5,466 bases of DNA from Actinomycetota bacterium (GTDB lineage: Bacteria; Actinomycetota; Actinomycetes; Streptosporangiales; Streptosporangiaceae): assembly GCA_003242605.1 (NCBI GenBank), contig QGUZ01000328.1, positions 1 to 5,466 on the forward strand, in the 5' to 3' direction. The notes under the pieces were generated by a model that worked only from the letters and a program-made list of their open reading frames with translations, ran no database searches and was not told the origin of the DNA. Position numbers and translations under genes: made by a program. Shown in pieces: positions 1-5,223 of the stretch. How positions within the stretch are numbered: position 1 is the first letter of the stretch; every line of letters begins with the position of its first letter.

Positions 1-2
1 CG

Positions 3-107
3 GCCACGCCGTGCATCCTCGCCGCGGCCCGCGCCGTGGAGGCGGCCCTAGCCCAGGTACGGCAGGCCGGTGCCGGCCAGGAAATGGCCGATCCGCAGCC
101 GCATTGA
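3..107 (+). CDS. Possible 3' end of a rightward gene (partial, uncertain)
   Basis: From the left edge a plus-strand frame stays open to a TGA at 105-107 and would encode a 34-residue tail that is Ala-rich and helix-like (ILAAARAVEAALAQVRQAG), ending in a polar stretch. Every third codon position before base 48 is G or C, as expected of a coding frame in this genome, but the stretch is short and G+C is high in all frames. It would overlap the last 60 bases of the Nudix gene tail to tail. No family can be recognised. An alternative for the same bases is a leftward gene starting at the ATG at 16-14, behind the Nudix gene, but only five codons of it would be visible. Neither reading is firm. Confidence 0.22.
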   Translation, partial: ATPCILAAARAVEAALAQVRQAGAGQEMADPQPH

Positions 108-524
108 CCGGTCCATCGGCAAGCCCGCGACCTGGTCGCGAGGCACCCAGCGCACCTCGGAGGACTCGCTGCTCGGCGTGGGCTCGCCTTCGACGGCCCG
201 GGCGGTGAGCACGATGGAGAACTCCTGGCGGGCCTCGCCGTTGCTGGTGTAGAAGATCACATGCTTGGGGTCGGTGTAGATGCCGACCAGTCCGGTGATC
301 TCACATGTGACCCCGGTCTCCTCGAGGGTCTCCCGTACGGCCGCCTGCGGCAGCGACTCGCCCAGGTCGATCGCCCCGCCGGGGACGGCCCAGTTGCCGT
401 TATCCGAGCGGCGGATCATCAGGATGTCCCCCGCATCGTTGGTGACGACCACGTTCACCGACGGCACCAGGCTGTTCGGTGCGGGGGCGTCAGGGTCGTC
501 GTAGTAGTCGATCCGGCGCGCCAC
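48..524 (-). CDS. Nudix hydrolase
   Basis: This 158-residue protein carries a complete Nudix box at residues 50-72: G50, five residues, E56, seven residues, then R64-E65-T-L-E68-E69-T-G71-V. The glutamates bind the Mg2+ used to hydrolyse a nucleoside diphosphate linked to another moiety. The segment before it (VVVTNDAGDILMIRR, NWAVPGG) is the usual beta-strand lead-in of the fold. Length is normal for a single-domain cytosolic Nudix enzyme. The substrate cannot be read from the sequence. Translation starts at a GTG (524-522) only 3 nt after the stop of the XRE-type regulator, so the two are probably co-transcribed and translationally coupled. Nudix genes are a recurring accessory of AICEs, where a role in signalling or transfer control has been proposed but not settled. 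Nothing looks truncated. Confidence 0.93.
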   Translation of the reverse strand: MARRIDYYDDPDAPAPNSLVPSVNVVVTNDAGDILMIRRSDNGNWAVPGGAIDLGESLPQAAVRETLEETGVTCEITGLVGIYTDPKHVIFYTSNGEARQEFSIVLTARAVEGEPTPSSESSEVRWVPRDQVAGLPMDRSMRLRIGHFLAGTGLPYLG

Positions 525-527
525 GGG

Positions 528-1268
528 TCACGACTCTACTGGGCGGGCCTTCTCCCAGACCCGTTCGAAGCTGCTGACGTAGGTGGTGACCATGTCGCCG
601 CCGGCCACCTTCCGCAGGTGCAGCACGGGGGCATTGGCCGCGGGCGTGCCGTACACGTGGGTGTTGATGAGAAGCTGATCGTCCCCGCGGTAGATCGAGT
701 TGTACAGCACGGTCCGGTGCAGGCGGATCTCGACGTTGTCCTGGCCGTGGATCGGCTGGTACAGGACGAGGGCGTTGCGGATCTTGGCGGCCATGCCCTC
801 GTCGATGCCCTCATCGGCGCCGCGCTGGGCGACCTCAAGGCTGTCGGGGTCGCCGAGCAGGATCCGCACCCGCACCCCGGCGGCGGCCTTCTCCCCGAGC
901 ATGCGCACGATGCCCGCGTCGTCGGCGAGGAACAACCCGGCGTAGACGAGGATGCCGATCTCGGCCTTGGCCTGGGCGAACAGGCGTCCCCACGCGTCCC
1001 GGGGGACGGCCCAGCGGTGCGGGTAGATTGTGACGATCTCGCTTTCCGACGCCGAGGCCACCTGTTCCCGGGTCAGCGCCTCCGGCCACAGGTAACTCTC
1101 GTCCACGCCCAGGAAGGCCGCGACCGCGTACCGGTGCCTGCGGTACGGTGAGCGGCCTTTGGTGATCCACCGCTCGACCGTCTTGGGGTCCACCTGGACG
1201 GCGGCTGCCAGATCGGCGATGCTGACCCCGCGTTCCAGCAGGACCGCGCGTAGCCGCTCGTTGGCCAT
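528..1268 (-). CDS. XRE-type HTH regulator with PLD-like C-terminal domain (DUF5919-like)
   Basis: A 246-residue two-domain protein. Residues 5-60 form a Cro/C1-type helix-turn-helix (SIADLAAAVQVDPKTVERWI at 16-35 is the DNA-binding pair of helices). Residues 85-245 resemble the degenerate phospholipase-D-like domain often found behind such HTHs in actinobacteria: a strand-helix unit at 101-142 (IGILVYAGLFL, GVRVRILLGDPDS) and a C-terminal half with RGDDQLLINTHVYG (194-207) and an FERVWEKARP end. The catalytic HxKxxxxD motif of active PLD enzymes is not seen, so a ligand-sensing role is more likely than catalysis (inference). The ATG at 1268-1266 follows GGCAGGTGAG. The gene heads the leftward unit with the Nudix gene, and its upstream gap carries three phased GGACGTC repeats that could be its own operator. 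The name DUF5919 is from memory of the family. Confidence 0.85.
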   Translation of the reverse strand: MANERLRAVLLERGVSIADLAAAVQVDPKTVERWITKGRSPYRRHRYAVAAFLGVDESYLWPEALTREQVASASESEIVTIYPHRWAVPRDAWGRLFAQAKAEIGILVYAGLFLADDAGIVRMLGEKAAAGVRVRILLGDPDSLEVAQRGADEGIDEGMAAKIRNALVLYQPIHGQDNVEIRLHRTVLYNSIYRGDDQLLINTHVYGTPAANAPVLHLRKVAGGDMVTTYVSSFERVWEKARPVES

Positions 1269-1283
1269 CTCACCTGCCAGTCA

Positions 1284-1320
1284 GGACGTCCGGGGACGTC
1301 GCAATGGTAAGCCGGACGTC
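1284..1320. repeat. Three phased GGACGTC direct repeats, likely operator
   Basis: GGACGTC occurs at 1284-1290, 1294-1300 and 1314-1320. The starts are 10 and 20 bp apart, that is one and two helical turns, so all copies face the same side of the DNA. GACGTC is itself a palindrome and the first copy extends to GGACGTCC. The array lies just upstream of the XRE-type regulator gene and around its candidate -10. Autoregulation by that protein is the natural inference, but the binding protein is unknown. Confidence 0.5.
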
Positions 1321-1333
1321 TTGCACCTGTCCC
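1304..1333 (-). promoter_or_regulatory. Candidate promoter of the XRE/Nudix unit
   Basis: On the minus strand TACCAT (1309-1304) fits a TAnnnT -10 box. GGGACA (1333-1328), 18 bp upstream, matches four of six bases of TTGACA. Transcription would begin near 1297 and give a leader of about 30 nt before the ATG at 1268. One GGACGTC repeat lies in the spacer and two lie downstream, as expected for an autorepressed promoter. The -35 is weak, so the call rests on position. Confidence 0.35.
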
Positions 1334-1366
1334 GTCGTGTAGTGATCTCGTCCTGCCCTCCTGCCG

Positions 1367-1399
1367 CACTCTCGGTGTCACAACCCGACACCGACAGTG
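1367..1399. promoter_or_regulatory. 33-bp near-perfect dyad upstream of the zinc-ribbon gene
   Basis: Two 13-nt arms (1367-1379 and 1387-1399) pair at 12 of 13 positions around a 7-nt centre, acaaccc. The core TCGGTGTC / GACACCGA is perfect and the only mismatch is C1371 opposite C1395. The right arm ends 3 nt before the ribosome binding site at 1403. It could be a protein operator or an RNA hairpin in the 5' leader that affects translation of the gene at 1418. There is no T-tract in the rightward direction, so a standard terminator is unlikely. Confidence 0.5.
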
Positions 1400-1402
1400 A
1401 CG

Positions 1403-1409
1403 AAAGGAG
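1403..1409 (+). promoter_or_regulatory. Ribosome binding site fixing the start at 1418
   Basis: AAAGGAG sits 8 nt before the ATG at 1418. An in-frame GTG at 1397 lies upstream of this site and would place the binding site inside the coding region, so 1418 is the better start. Confidence 0.7.
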
Positions 1410-1417
1410 AAAGAATC

Positions 1418-1636
1418 ATGATCAACGCGACGAACACCCCACCGGAGGAGCCGACCGGCTGCGCGTGCGGCGCGCTTGCCGAGGAGGGGCAGACCCGCTG
1501 CCGTAAGTGCCTGGCCCGTAGTCGGTGGCGCAGGCGGCAGACCGCACGACGTATGGCCGGCAAGCGCCGCAGCATCACCAGGCGTCCCCCGCACGATCGG
1601 CCCGGCGCGGCCACGGTGGGGGTGATCTGGTCATGA
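1418..1636 (+). CDS. Small zinc-ribbon-like protein, function unknown
   Basis: A 72-residue protein with a four-cysteine pattern near the N-terminus (CACG at residues 15-18 and CRKC about 13 residues on), the spacing of a small CxC...CxxC zinc ribbon. It is followed directly by a very basic stretch (ARSRWRRRQTARR and on), which suggests nucleic-acid binding. The start is chosen from the AAAGGAG at 1403-1409. The stop overlaps the next gene as ATGA (1633-1636), so the two are translationally coupled. Small CxxC proteins with this 'CRKC-Arg-rich' look occur in actinobacterial mobile elements as hypothetical proteins; no function is established to my knowledge. A regulatory or DNA-packaging role is only inference. 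Confidence 0.65.
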   Translation: MINATNTPPEEPTGCACGALAEEGQTRCRKCLARSRWRRRQTARRMAGKRRSITRRPPHDRPGAATVGVIWS

Positions 1637-1899
1637 CCGCGCTGCTGATCGCCATCCTGATCGTGACCGCGGGGGCGATCGCCGGTTTCGCGATGATCGT
1701 CGTCGGCATCAGGCGGGACGACAAGGCGATGAGCCGCGGCGCGGCCTCCCCGGTGTGCTCGGCCCGGATCGCCCGCCGCGTCACCGGGTTGCGCGTGTGG
1801 AAGGACGACGGCCCTAGCTCCCGGACTGCTCAGACAAGCGCGCTTCGACCCGTGCCAGGCGCTGCGACAGCTCCGCTACAGCGGTGCGCAGCTCGGTGA
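1633..1899 (+). CDS. Small single-helix membrane protein, function unknown
   Basis: An 88-residue protein whose N-terminus is one hydrophobic helix (residues 2-25: ALLIAILIVTAG through MIVVGI), followed at once by charged IRRDDKAMS and a basic cytoplasmic tail (ARIARRVTGLRVW). By the positive-inside rule the tail faces the cytoplasm. The ATG overlaps the stop of the zinc-ribbon gene (ATGA). Its last 86 bases overlap the end of the GntR-type gene on the opposite strand; residues after about 60 (Ser/Thr/Ala/Pro-rich) may be only a read-through of that gene's antisense and look less protein-like than the first 60. Similar small 'VIGIRR' membrane proteins accompany transfer genes in AICEs, so a link to conjugation or spread is plausible but unproven. 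Confidence 0.55.
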   Translation: MTALLIAILIVTAGAIAGFAMIVVGIRRDDKAMSRGAASPVCSARIARRVTGLRVWKDDGPSSRTAQTSALRPVPGAATAPLQRCAAR

Positions 1900-2167
1900 T
1901 CTCACTGGCCAGGTCTCTCGCCGGAGCGTCCTCGCGTCCGTTGCTCTCGCGGACGAAGACGCCCTTGCCCTGCTGGCCGATGAGCAGGCCCTCGTTCCGC
2001 AAGATCCCCACCGCCATCTTCACCACGCTCAGCGAGACGTCGTAGTGGGCGGCGAGCTGGGCGGTCGACGGCAGTGGCGCGCCGGGTGGCAGCGACCCGC
2101 CGCGGATCTGCTCCCGCAGATCGTCGGCGATCTGGAGGTAAGCGGGCCGCCCCGTCTTCTTGACCAT
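1814..2167 (-). CDS. Short GntR-family regulator (KorSA-type role likely)
   Basis: A 117-residue protein made almost only of the GntR winged helix-turn-helix. It opens with the family signature PAYLQIADDLREQIRGGSLPPG, continues with LPSTAQLAAHYDVSLSVVK (helices at about 33-50) and ends the domain with the wing GLLIGQQGKGVFV (60-72). After residue 85 comes a coiled-coil-like helix (SEITELRTAVAELSQRLARVEARL), probably for dimerisation. The UTRA or FCD effector domain of full-length GntR proteins is absent. The ATG at 2167 is chosen because it begins just before the conserved domain; the frame stays open to 2230 but that extension covers the promoter. It is divergent from the transfer unit, and GntR proteins of AICEs repress transfer and replication genes, so this is the likely repressor of 2279 onward. 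Confidence 0.9.
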   Translation of the reverse strand: MVKKTGRPAYLQIADDLREQIRGGSLPPGAPLPSTAQLAAHYDVSLSVVKMAVGILRNEGLLIGQQGKGVFVRESNGREDAPARDLASEITELRTAVAELSQRLARVEARLSEQSGS

Positions 2168-2214
2168 CACCTCTATCACACCACGAGAAGACGACCAAGC
2201 CAACCCGGAAGCCA

Positions 2215-2240
2215 TTGACAACCAGGTCAACCAGGTTAAC
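2215..2240. repeat. Tandem CAACCAGGT repeat with nested dyads, likely GntR operator
   Basis: CAACCAGGT occurs twice back to back (2219-2227 and 2228-2236). Overlapping inverted repeats are present: TTGAC-6 nt-GTCAA (2215-2230), AACC-A-GGTT (2229-2237) and the palindrome GTTAAC (2235-2240). The block fills the spacer between the -35 and -10 of the transfer promoter, so a bound protein would exclude RNA polymerase. It lies in the divergent gap with the GntR-type gene; that this protein binds here is inferred from position and family behaviour. Confidence 0.55.
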
Positions 2241-2243
2241 TAT
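2215..2243 (+). promoter_or_regulatory. Candidate promoter of the transfer unit
   Basis: TTGACA (2215-2220) is a perfect -35 hexamer. The -10 is less clear: TAACTAT (2237-2243) lies 16-17 bp downstream and is locally AT-rich in an otherwise GC-rich region. Transcription would start near 2250, leaving a leader of about 30 nt containing the strong AAGGAGG (2263-2269) that serves the ATG at 2279. Confidence 0.55.
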
Positions 2244-2278
2244 GTTGTTCCTGCGAGTTCGTAAGGAGGTCCCATCTC

Positions 2279-2623
2279 ATGCGCACCATCCCGATCCCGG
2301 TCGATGCGACCAAGCTGCAGTTCGTCTGCGTCCGCGCGCCTCGCCCGCGCGTGCTCAACGCCGAGACCGGCGAGGTCAAGACCGACAAGGACGGCAACGC
2401 CGTCTATGAGCTCGTCGTGTCGGTGGAGGACGCTTTCGGCCGCATCGAGCTCGTCAAGGTCGCCACCTCCGGCGAACCCCGCGTCACCGTGGGGCAGGAG
2501 GTCACCCCGATCGGCCTGGTCGGCTACGTCTGGGAGACGTCCCGCGGCGGTCAGGCCCGCTGGGGGATCAGCTACCGGGCCGCGTCGATCGTCCCCGCCG
2601 CCGAGGTGGCCGCCCATGCGTGA
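2279..2623 (+). CDS. SCO3933-like AICE protein (putative replication/excision activator)
   Basis: A 114-residue protein that opens with MRTIPIPVDATKLQFVCV and has the pattern 'AETGEVKTDKDGNAVYELVV...IELVKVATSGEP...GQEVTPIGLVGYVW...GISYRAASI'. This is how the SCO3933-like family of AICEs and Streptomyces plasmids looks; some members are annotated as plasmid replication, integration and excision activators. The alternating strands suggest a small beta-barrel, perhaps OB-like (inference). It is the first gene of the rightward unit, with AAGGAGG 9 nt before the ATG. Its last 8 bases overlap the start of the translocase gene, indicating coupling. Family assignment is from recall of sequence style; the biochemical role is not settled. 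Confidence 0.78.
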   Translation: MRTIPIPVDATKLQFVCVRAPRPRVLNAETGEVKTDKDGNAVYELVVSVEDAFGRIELVKVATSGEPRVTVGQEVTPIGLVGYVWETSRGGQARWGISYRAASIVPAAEVAAHA

Positions 2624-3968
2624 CCTGTGGTGGGTGGTGCCTGGTGGCCTGGCCGCCGTGGCGGGTGGGCTGTGGGCCTGGCACCGCCTGCACTACCGGT
2701 CGTTCTGGCTGCTGATCGGCTTCCCGATCACCGCGATCACGGTCTGGGCGACCTGGCGCAAGGTCGCCCTCGGCTGCGGGCTGACCAAGAAGCGGCATCG
2801 CTTCTGGTTCACCACCGTCCCGAGCCTGGTCGCCTCGACCGGGATCGTGAAGGTACGGCGGCGCTTCCAACGGGTCGCGGTCGATGTCCGGCCGTGGATG
2901 TGGCTGCCCCGTCCCACCGCGCACGGGTGGCGCGTGACCGTGCACACCCTTGAGGGTCAGGTCCCCGCCGACTACGCCCAGGCGGCCGAACGGCTCGCCC
3001 ACTCCTGGGGCGTGCACGCGGTCCGTGTCTCCTCCCCGCGACCAGGGCGGGTCGTGCTGGCCGCCACCGTGCGCGACCCGCTCGTCCGCCTCGACCAGCT
3101 CCCACCATCCAAGGAGCTGCTGAAGGTCAACGTGGGACGCCTGGAGATCGGCGAGCCGTGGACGATCGACTTCCGCACCGTCCCGCACTGGATCAACGCC
3201 GGCGCCACCCAATCCGGCAAGTCCAACCTCGCCAATGCCCTGCTCGCCGGGCTCGCCCCGCAACCGGTCGCCCTTGTCGGCATCGACCTCAAAGGCGGGG
3301 TCGAGTTCACCCCGTACGCGCCCCGGCTGTCCGCGCTGGCCACCACGAGGGCGGAGAGCGTGACGGTGCTGGATGACCTGGTCGCGCTCATGACGGACCG
3401 GATGGGGCTGTGCCGTACCGCTGGGGCCCGCACCATCTGGCAACTGCCCCCAGGGGCGCGGCCGGTCCCGGTCGTGGTGCTGGTGGATGAGCTGGCCGAG
3501 CTGTACCTGATGGCCGACAAGAGCGAAAAGGACGAGATCGCCCGCATCTCCACAGCGCTGCTGCGCATAGCCCAGCTCGGCCGTGCCTTCGGCATCTACC
3601 TGTTCCTGTCCGGGCAGCGGATCGGCTCCGATCTCGGCCCCGGCGTCACCGCGCTTCGGGCCCAGTGCTCGGGGCGGATCTGCCACCGGGTCAACGATCC
3701 GGAGACCGCGACCATGACCCTCGGGGATCTCGACCCCGCCGCGCTGGCCTCCGCCCGGGCTATCCCCGCCGAAACCCCCGGTGTGGCGATCGTCGCCGGC
3801 CAGGACGGCCAATGGTATCGCGCCCGCTCCTACCACGTCCGCGAGCAGACCGCCGAACACGCCGCCCGCACCTGGGCACATCTCGCCCCTGACTGGGGCG
3901 AGATCACCCAGCCCGCCCGCGCCGCCAGGGCGGGTGCGCCGGATCTGCCCGAACTGCTGTCCGCCTGA
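2616..3968 (+). CDS. FtsK/SpoIIIE-type conjugative DNA translocase (Tra)
   Basis: A 450-residue membrane-anchored ATPase that in AICEs and Streptomyces plasmids moves double-stranded DNA from donor to recipient as a hexamer. Two hydrophobic segments lie at about residues 5-20 and 29-46. A linker domain spans about 60-180. The RecA-like motor begins before the Walker A motif GATQSGKS (196-203), continues through IDLKGG (223-228), an FtsK hallmark, to Walker B VVVLVDE (286-292), and on to GQRIGSDLGPGVTALRAQ (333-350) with the usual downstream arginine/sensor residues. Only about 50 residues, Ala/Pro-rich and without an evident winged helix, follow the motor, so the gamma-type DNA-recognition domain of TraB proteins appears absent. 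The ATG at 2616 overlaps the previous gene by 8 bases; a longer frame from 2304 is a shadow. Confidence 0.95.
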   Translation: MRDLWWVVPGGLAAVAGGLWAWHRLHYRSFWLLIGFPITAITVWATWRKVALGCGLTKKRHRFWFTTVPSLVASTGIVKVRRRFQRVAVDVRPWMWLPRPTAHGWRVTVHTLEGQVPADYAQAAERLAHSWGVHAVRVSSPRPGRVVLAATVRDPLVRLDQLPPSKELLKVNVGRLEIGEPWTIDFRTVPHWINAGATQSGKSNLANALLAGLAPQPVALVGIDLKGGVEFTPYAPRLSALATTRAESVTVLDDLVALMTDRMGLCRTAGARTIWQLPPGARPVPVVVLVDELAELYLMADKSEKDEIARISTALLRIAQLGRAFGIYLFLSGQRIGSDLGPGVTALRAQCSGRICHRVNDPETATMTLGDLDPAALASARAIPAETPGVAIVAGQDGQWYRARSYHVREQTAEHAARTWAHLAPDWGEITQPARAARAGAPDLPELLSA

Positions 3969-3994
3969 GCCACACGAAGGAAGGGAGGCCAGCG

Positions 3995-4756
3995 ATGCGA
4001 CGCCTCGCCGTATGGCTGCTCGACTCCGGGCCGGTCCTCGTCCTGGCCGTGATCGCGGGTGCCGGATCGTTCACCCACATCCGCGCCACCGCCATCGAGC
4101 ACGGGCAGACCGGCTGGATGTCCTGGGCGGTGGCCGTCTGCGTCGACCTCACCTGCGTCATGGCCGCCCGCGAACGCCAAAGAGACAAGAGAACCGGCCG
4201 CCTGCCCAACGGCAAGGTCTCCTGGCCGACGCTCGTGCTGGCCGGCGGGATCGTCCTGTCCCTCGCCGCCAACCTCCACCAAGCCGAACCGACCGTCTGG
4301 GGCTGGATCACCGCGGCGACCCCCGCCGGGGCGTTCCTCATCGCGGTCTCGATGCTGGAACGCCGCGCCTCCGGCCCACGTCCTGAGGCATCCCCGGCCG
4401 TCCTGGCCTCGGTCCCGGTGGCTGCGTCGCCGTCCTCGGCCACGTCGGCGGCCATCGTGCCGTCCTCGGCGACCGTCTCGGACCGGCCGGCTCGGGGCGA
4501 CTCGTCCTCGCCTGTTCCCGGCTCGTCCTCTCCGGCCGACCGCTCGTCCTCTGTCACCGCGAGCGAGGACGGACAGAACGGCGAGATGGGACCGTCCTCG
4601 GCGCTGCTCGCCTTCGCCCGGCGGGTGGCCGAGGAACACCAGGCCAAACACGGCAAGCCGATCACCCGAGACCTGCTACGCGCCCGACTGGGCGTATCCG
4701 ATCAGCTCGCCGCCGACCTGCTGCGCACCCTTTGCGCGATGTCCGAACCCGCCTAG
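3995..4756 (+). CDS. DUF2637-type membrane protein with C-terminal HTH (SpdB-like)
   Basis: A 253-residue protein with four hydrophobic segments at about residues 12-28, 40-58, 76-93 and 102-121, matching the DUF2637 group found next to translocases in actinomycete plasmids and AICEs, some annotated as spread (Spd) proteins. Residues 125-200 form a Ser/Pro/Ala-rich linker. Residues 201-250 (LLAFARRVAEEHQ, ITRDLLRARLG, VSDQLAADLLRTL) look like a helix-turn-helix. The likely role is at the membrane during intermycelial transfer, perhaps holding DNA or the translocase. A GGGAGG (3983-3988) lies 6 nt before the ATG, 26 nt after the translocase stop, consistent with one operon. The linker DNA contains phased CTCGTCCTC repeats. 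Domain naming is from recall. Confidence 0.83.
   Translation: MRRLAVWLLDSGPVLVLAVIAGAGSFTHIRATAIEHGQTGWMSWAVAVCVDLTCVMAARERQRDKRTGRLPNGKVSWPTLVLAGGIVLSLAANLHQAEPTVWGWITAATPAGAFLIAVSMLERRASGPRPEASPAVLASVPVAASPSSATSAAIVPSSATVSDRPARGDSSSPVPGSSSPADRSSSVTASEDGQNGEMGPSSALLAFARRVAEEHQAKHGKPITRDLLRARLGVSDQLAADLLRTLCAMSEPA
4431..4600. repeat. CGTCCTC motif cluster in the DUF2637 linker
   Basis: CGTCCTC occurs at 4431, 4461, 4503, 4524, 4545 and 4593, plus one inverted copy GAGGACG at 4565-4571. The three central copies extend to CTCGTCCTC (starts 4501, 4522, 4543), exactly 21 bp apart. All direct copies are in the same codon phase and encode Ser-Ser pairs, so a low-complexity protein linker is the simplest cause. 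The inverted copy encodes Glu-Asp and is not explained by serine codons. Confidence 0.6.
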
Positions 4757-4772
4757 CGAAAGGAGATCATCG

Positions 4773-5132
4773 ATGACCGATCAGCACCGCCGCGCCGTCA
4801 TCGCCGGGCTGCGCGATCTGGCCGACTTCCTCCAGGCCAACCCTGCCATCCCCGTCCCGCACGGCTCGATACACGTGACCTACGTCCCCGAGCGAGCGGC
4901 CGACGCGGACATGTGCGCGGAGATCGACCGCATCGCCGCACTGCTCAATACCCCGATCGACTCCCGGTTGCTGGCGCGCGGCCACTACGTGACCGGCCTC
5001 GACTTCGGACCGGTCCGCTACGAGGCCGTGGCGATCTTCGCCGAAGCACGCGCCCGATTCGAAGCCCTCGACTCCTACGCCGGATGCGTCACCCCCAACA
5101 CCACGGGCGGCGACCCGGCGCGGTCCGCCTGA
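4773..5132 (+). CDS. Conserved AICE-type hypothetical protein
   Basis: A 119-residue protein with no motif I can tie to a function. It has an N-terminal helix (RRAVIAGLRDLADFLQANP), a strand-like IHVTYV (33-38), a helix around MCAEIDRIAALLNT (47-60) and a second strand-helix unit (YVTGLDFGPVRYEAVAIFAEARARFEAL), suggesting a small alpha/beta cytosolic fold; there is no signal peptide or membrane segment. AAAGGAG (4759-4765) lies 7 nt before the ATG and 2 nt after the DUF2637 stop, so it belongs to the same unit. The frame is open far upstream, but that part is antiphase to the DUF2637 gene. Small proteins of this kind commonly sit between transfer and replication genes in such elements. Confidence 0.8.
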   Translation: MTDQHRRAVIAGLRDLADFLQANPAIPVPHGSIHVTYVPERAADADMCAEIDRIAALLNTPIDSRLLARGHYVTGLDFGPVRYEAVAIFAEARARFEALDSYAGCVTPNTTGGDPARSA

Positions 5133-5148
5133 CGCAATGCCTATGGGT

Positions 5149-5197
5149 GCCCCCGGCCTGGCCGTACATCCGCCAAGACGCCTGCCAGGTCGGGGGC
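5149..5197. promoter_or_regulatory. 14-bp dyad before the replication initiator gene
   Basis: The arms 5149-5162 and 5184-5197 pair at 13 of 14 positions around a 21-nt loop, and the remaining pair (G5156/T5190) is a wobble in RNA. C-runs at 5201-5204 and 5211-5214 could compete for the GGGGG of the right arm, allowing alternative hairpins before the ribosome binding site. No T-tract follows. It may be a terminator of the transfer unit, an attenuator controlling initiator level, or part of a replication origin; the sequence alone does not decide. Confidence 0.5.
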
Positions 5198-5223
5198 CAT
5201 CCCCTCTCACCCCCTAGCGAGCG

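Noticed and set aside
1..47. GC-rich inverted segments suggestive of a terminator behind the Nudix gene
   Set aside because: Only short, interrupted arms and no T-tract; expected by chance in DNA this GC-rich.
261..1151. Plus-strand 296-codon open frame
   Set aside because: Opposite the XRE and Nudix genes, low-complexity Asp/Val/Gly/His-rich translation with no recognisable fold; a shadow of high-GC coding DNA.
1321..1346. TTGCAC plus TAGTGAT as a rightward promoter for the zinc-ribbon gene
   Set aside because: The spacing of about 13 bp is too short and no better -10 exists at 16-18 bp.
2304..2615. Upstream extension of the translocase frame
   Set aside because: It lies within the SCO3933-like gene in another frame and is Ser/Arg/Pro-rich; the ATG at 2616 begins a sensible membrane anchor and overlaps the preceding stop.
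2568..3881. Minus-strand 437-codon open frame
   Set aside because: Antisense to the translocase, whose Walker motifs are unmistakable; the translation is Gly/Asp/Arg/Pro low complexity.
3830..4665. Minus-strand open frames of 253 and 273 codons
   Set aside because: Antisense to the DUF2637 gene and the end of the translocase, no ribosome binding site logic, low-complexity translation.
4059..4772. Long upstream extension of the hypothetical gene at 4773
   Set aside because: Pro/Arg/Ser-rich shadow of the DUF2637 gene; a clear AAAGGAG marks the start at 4773.
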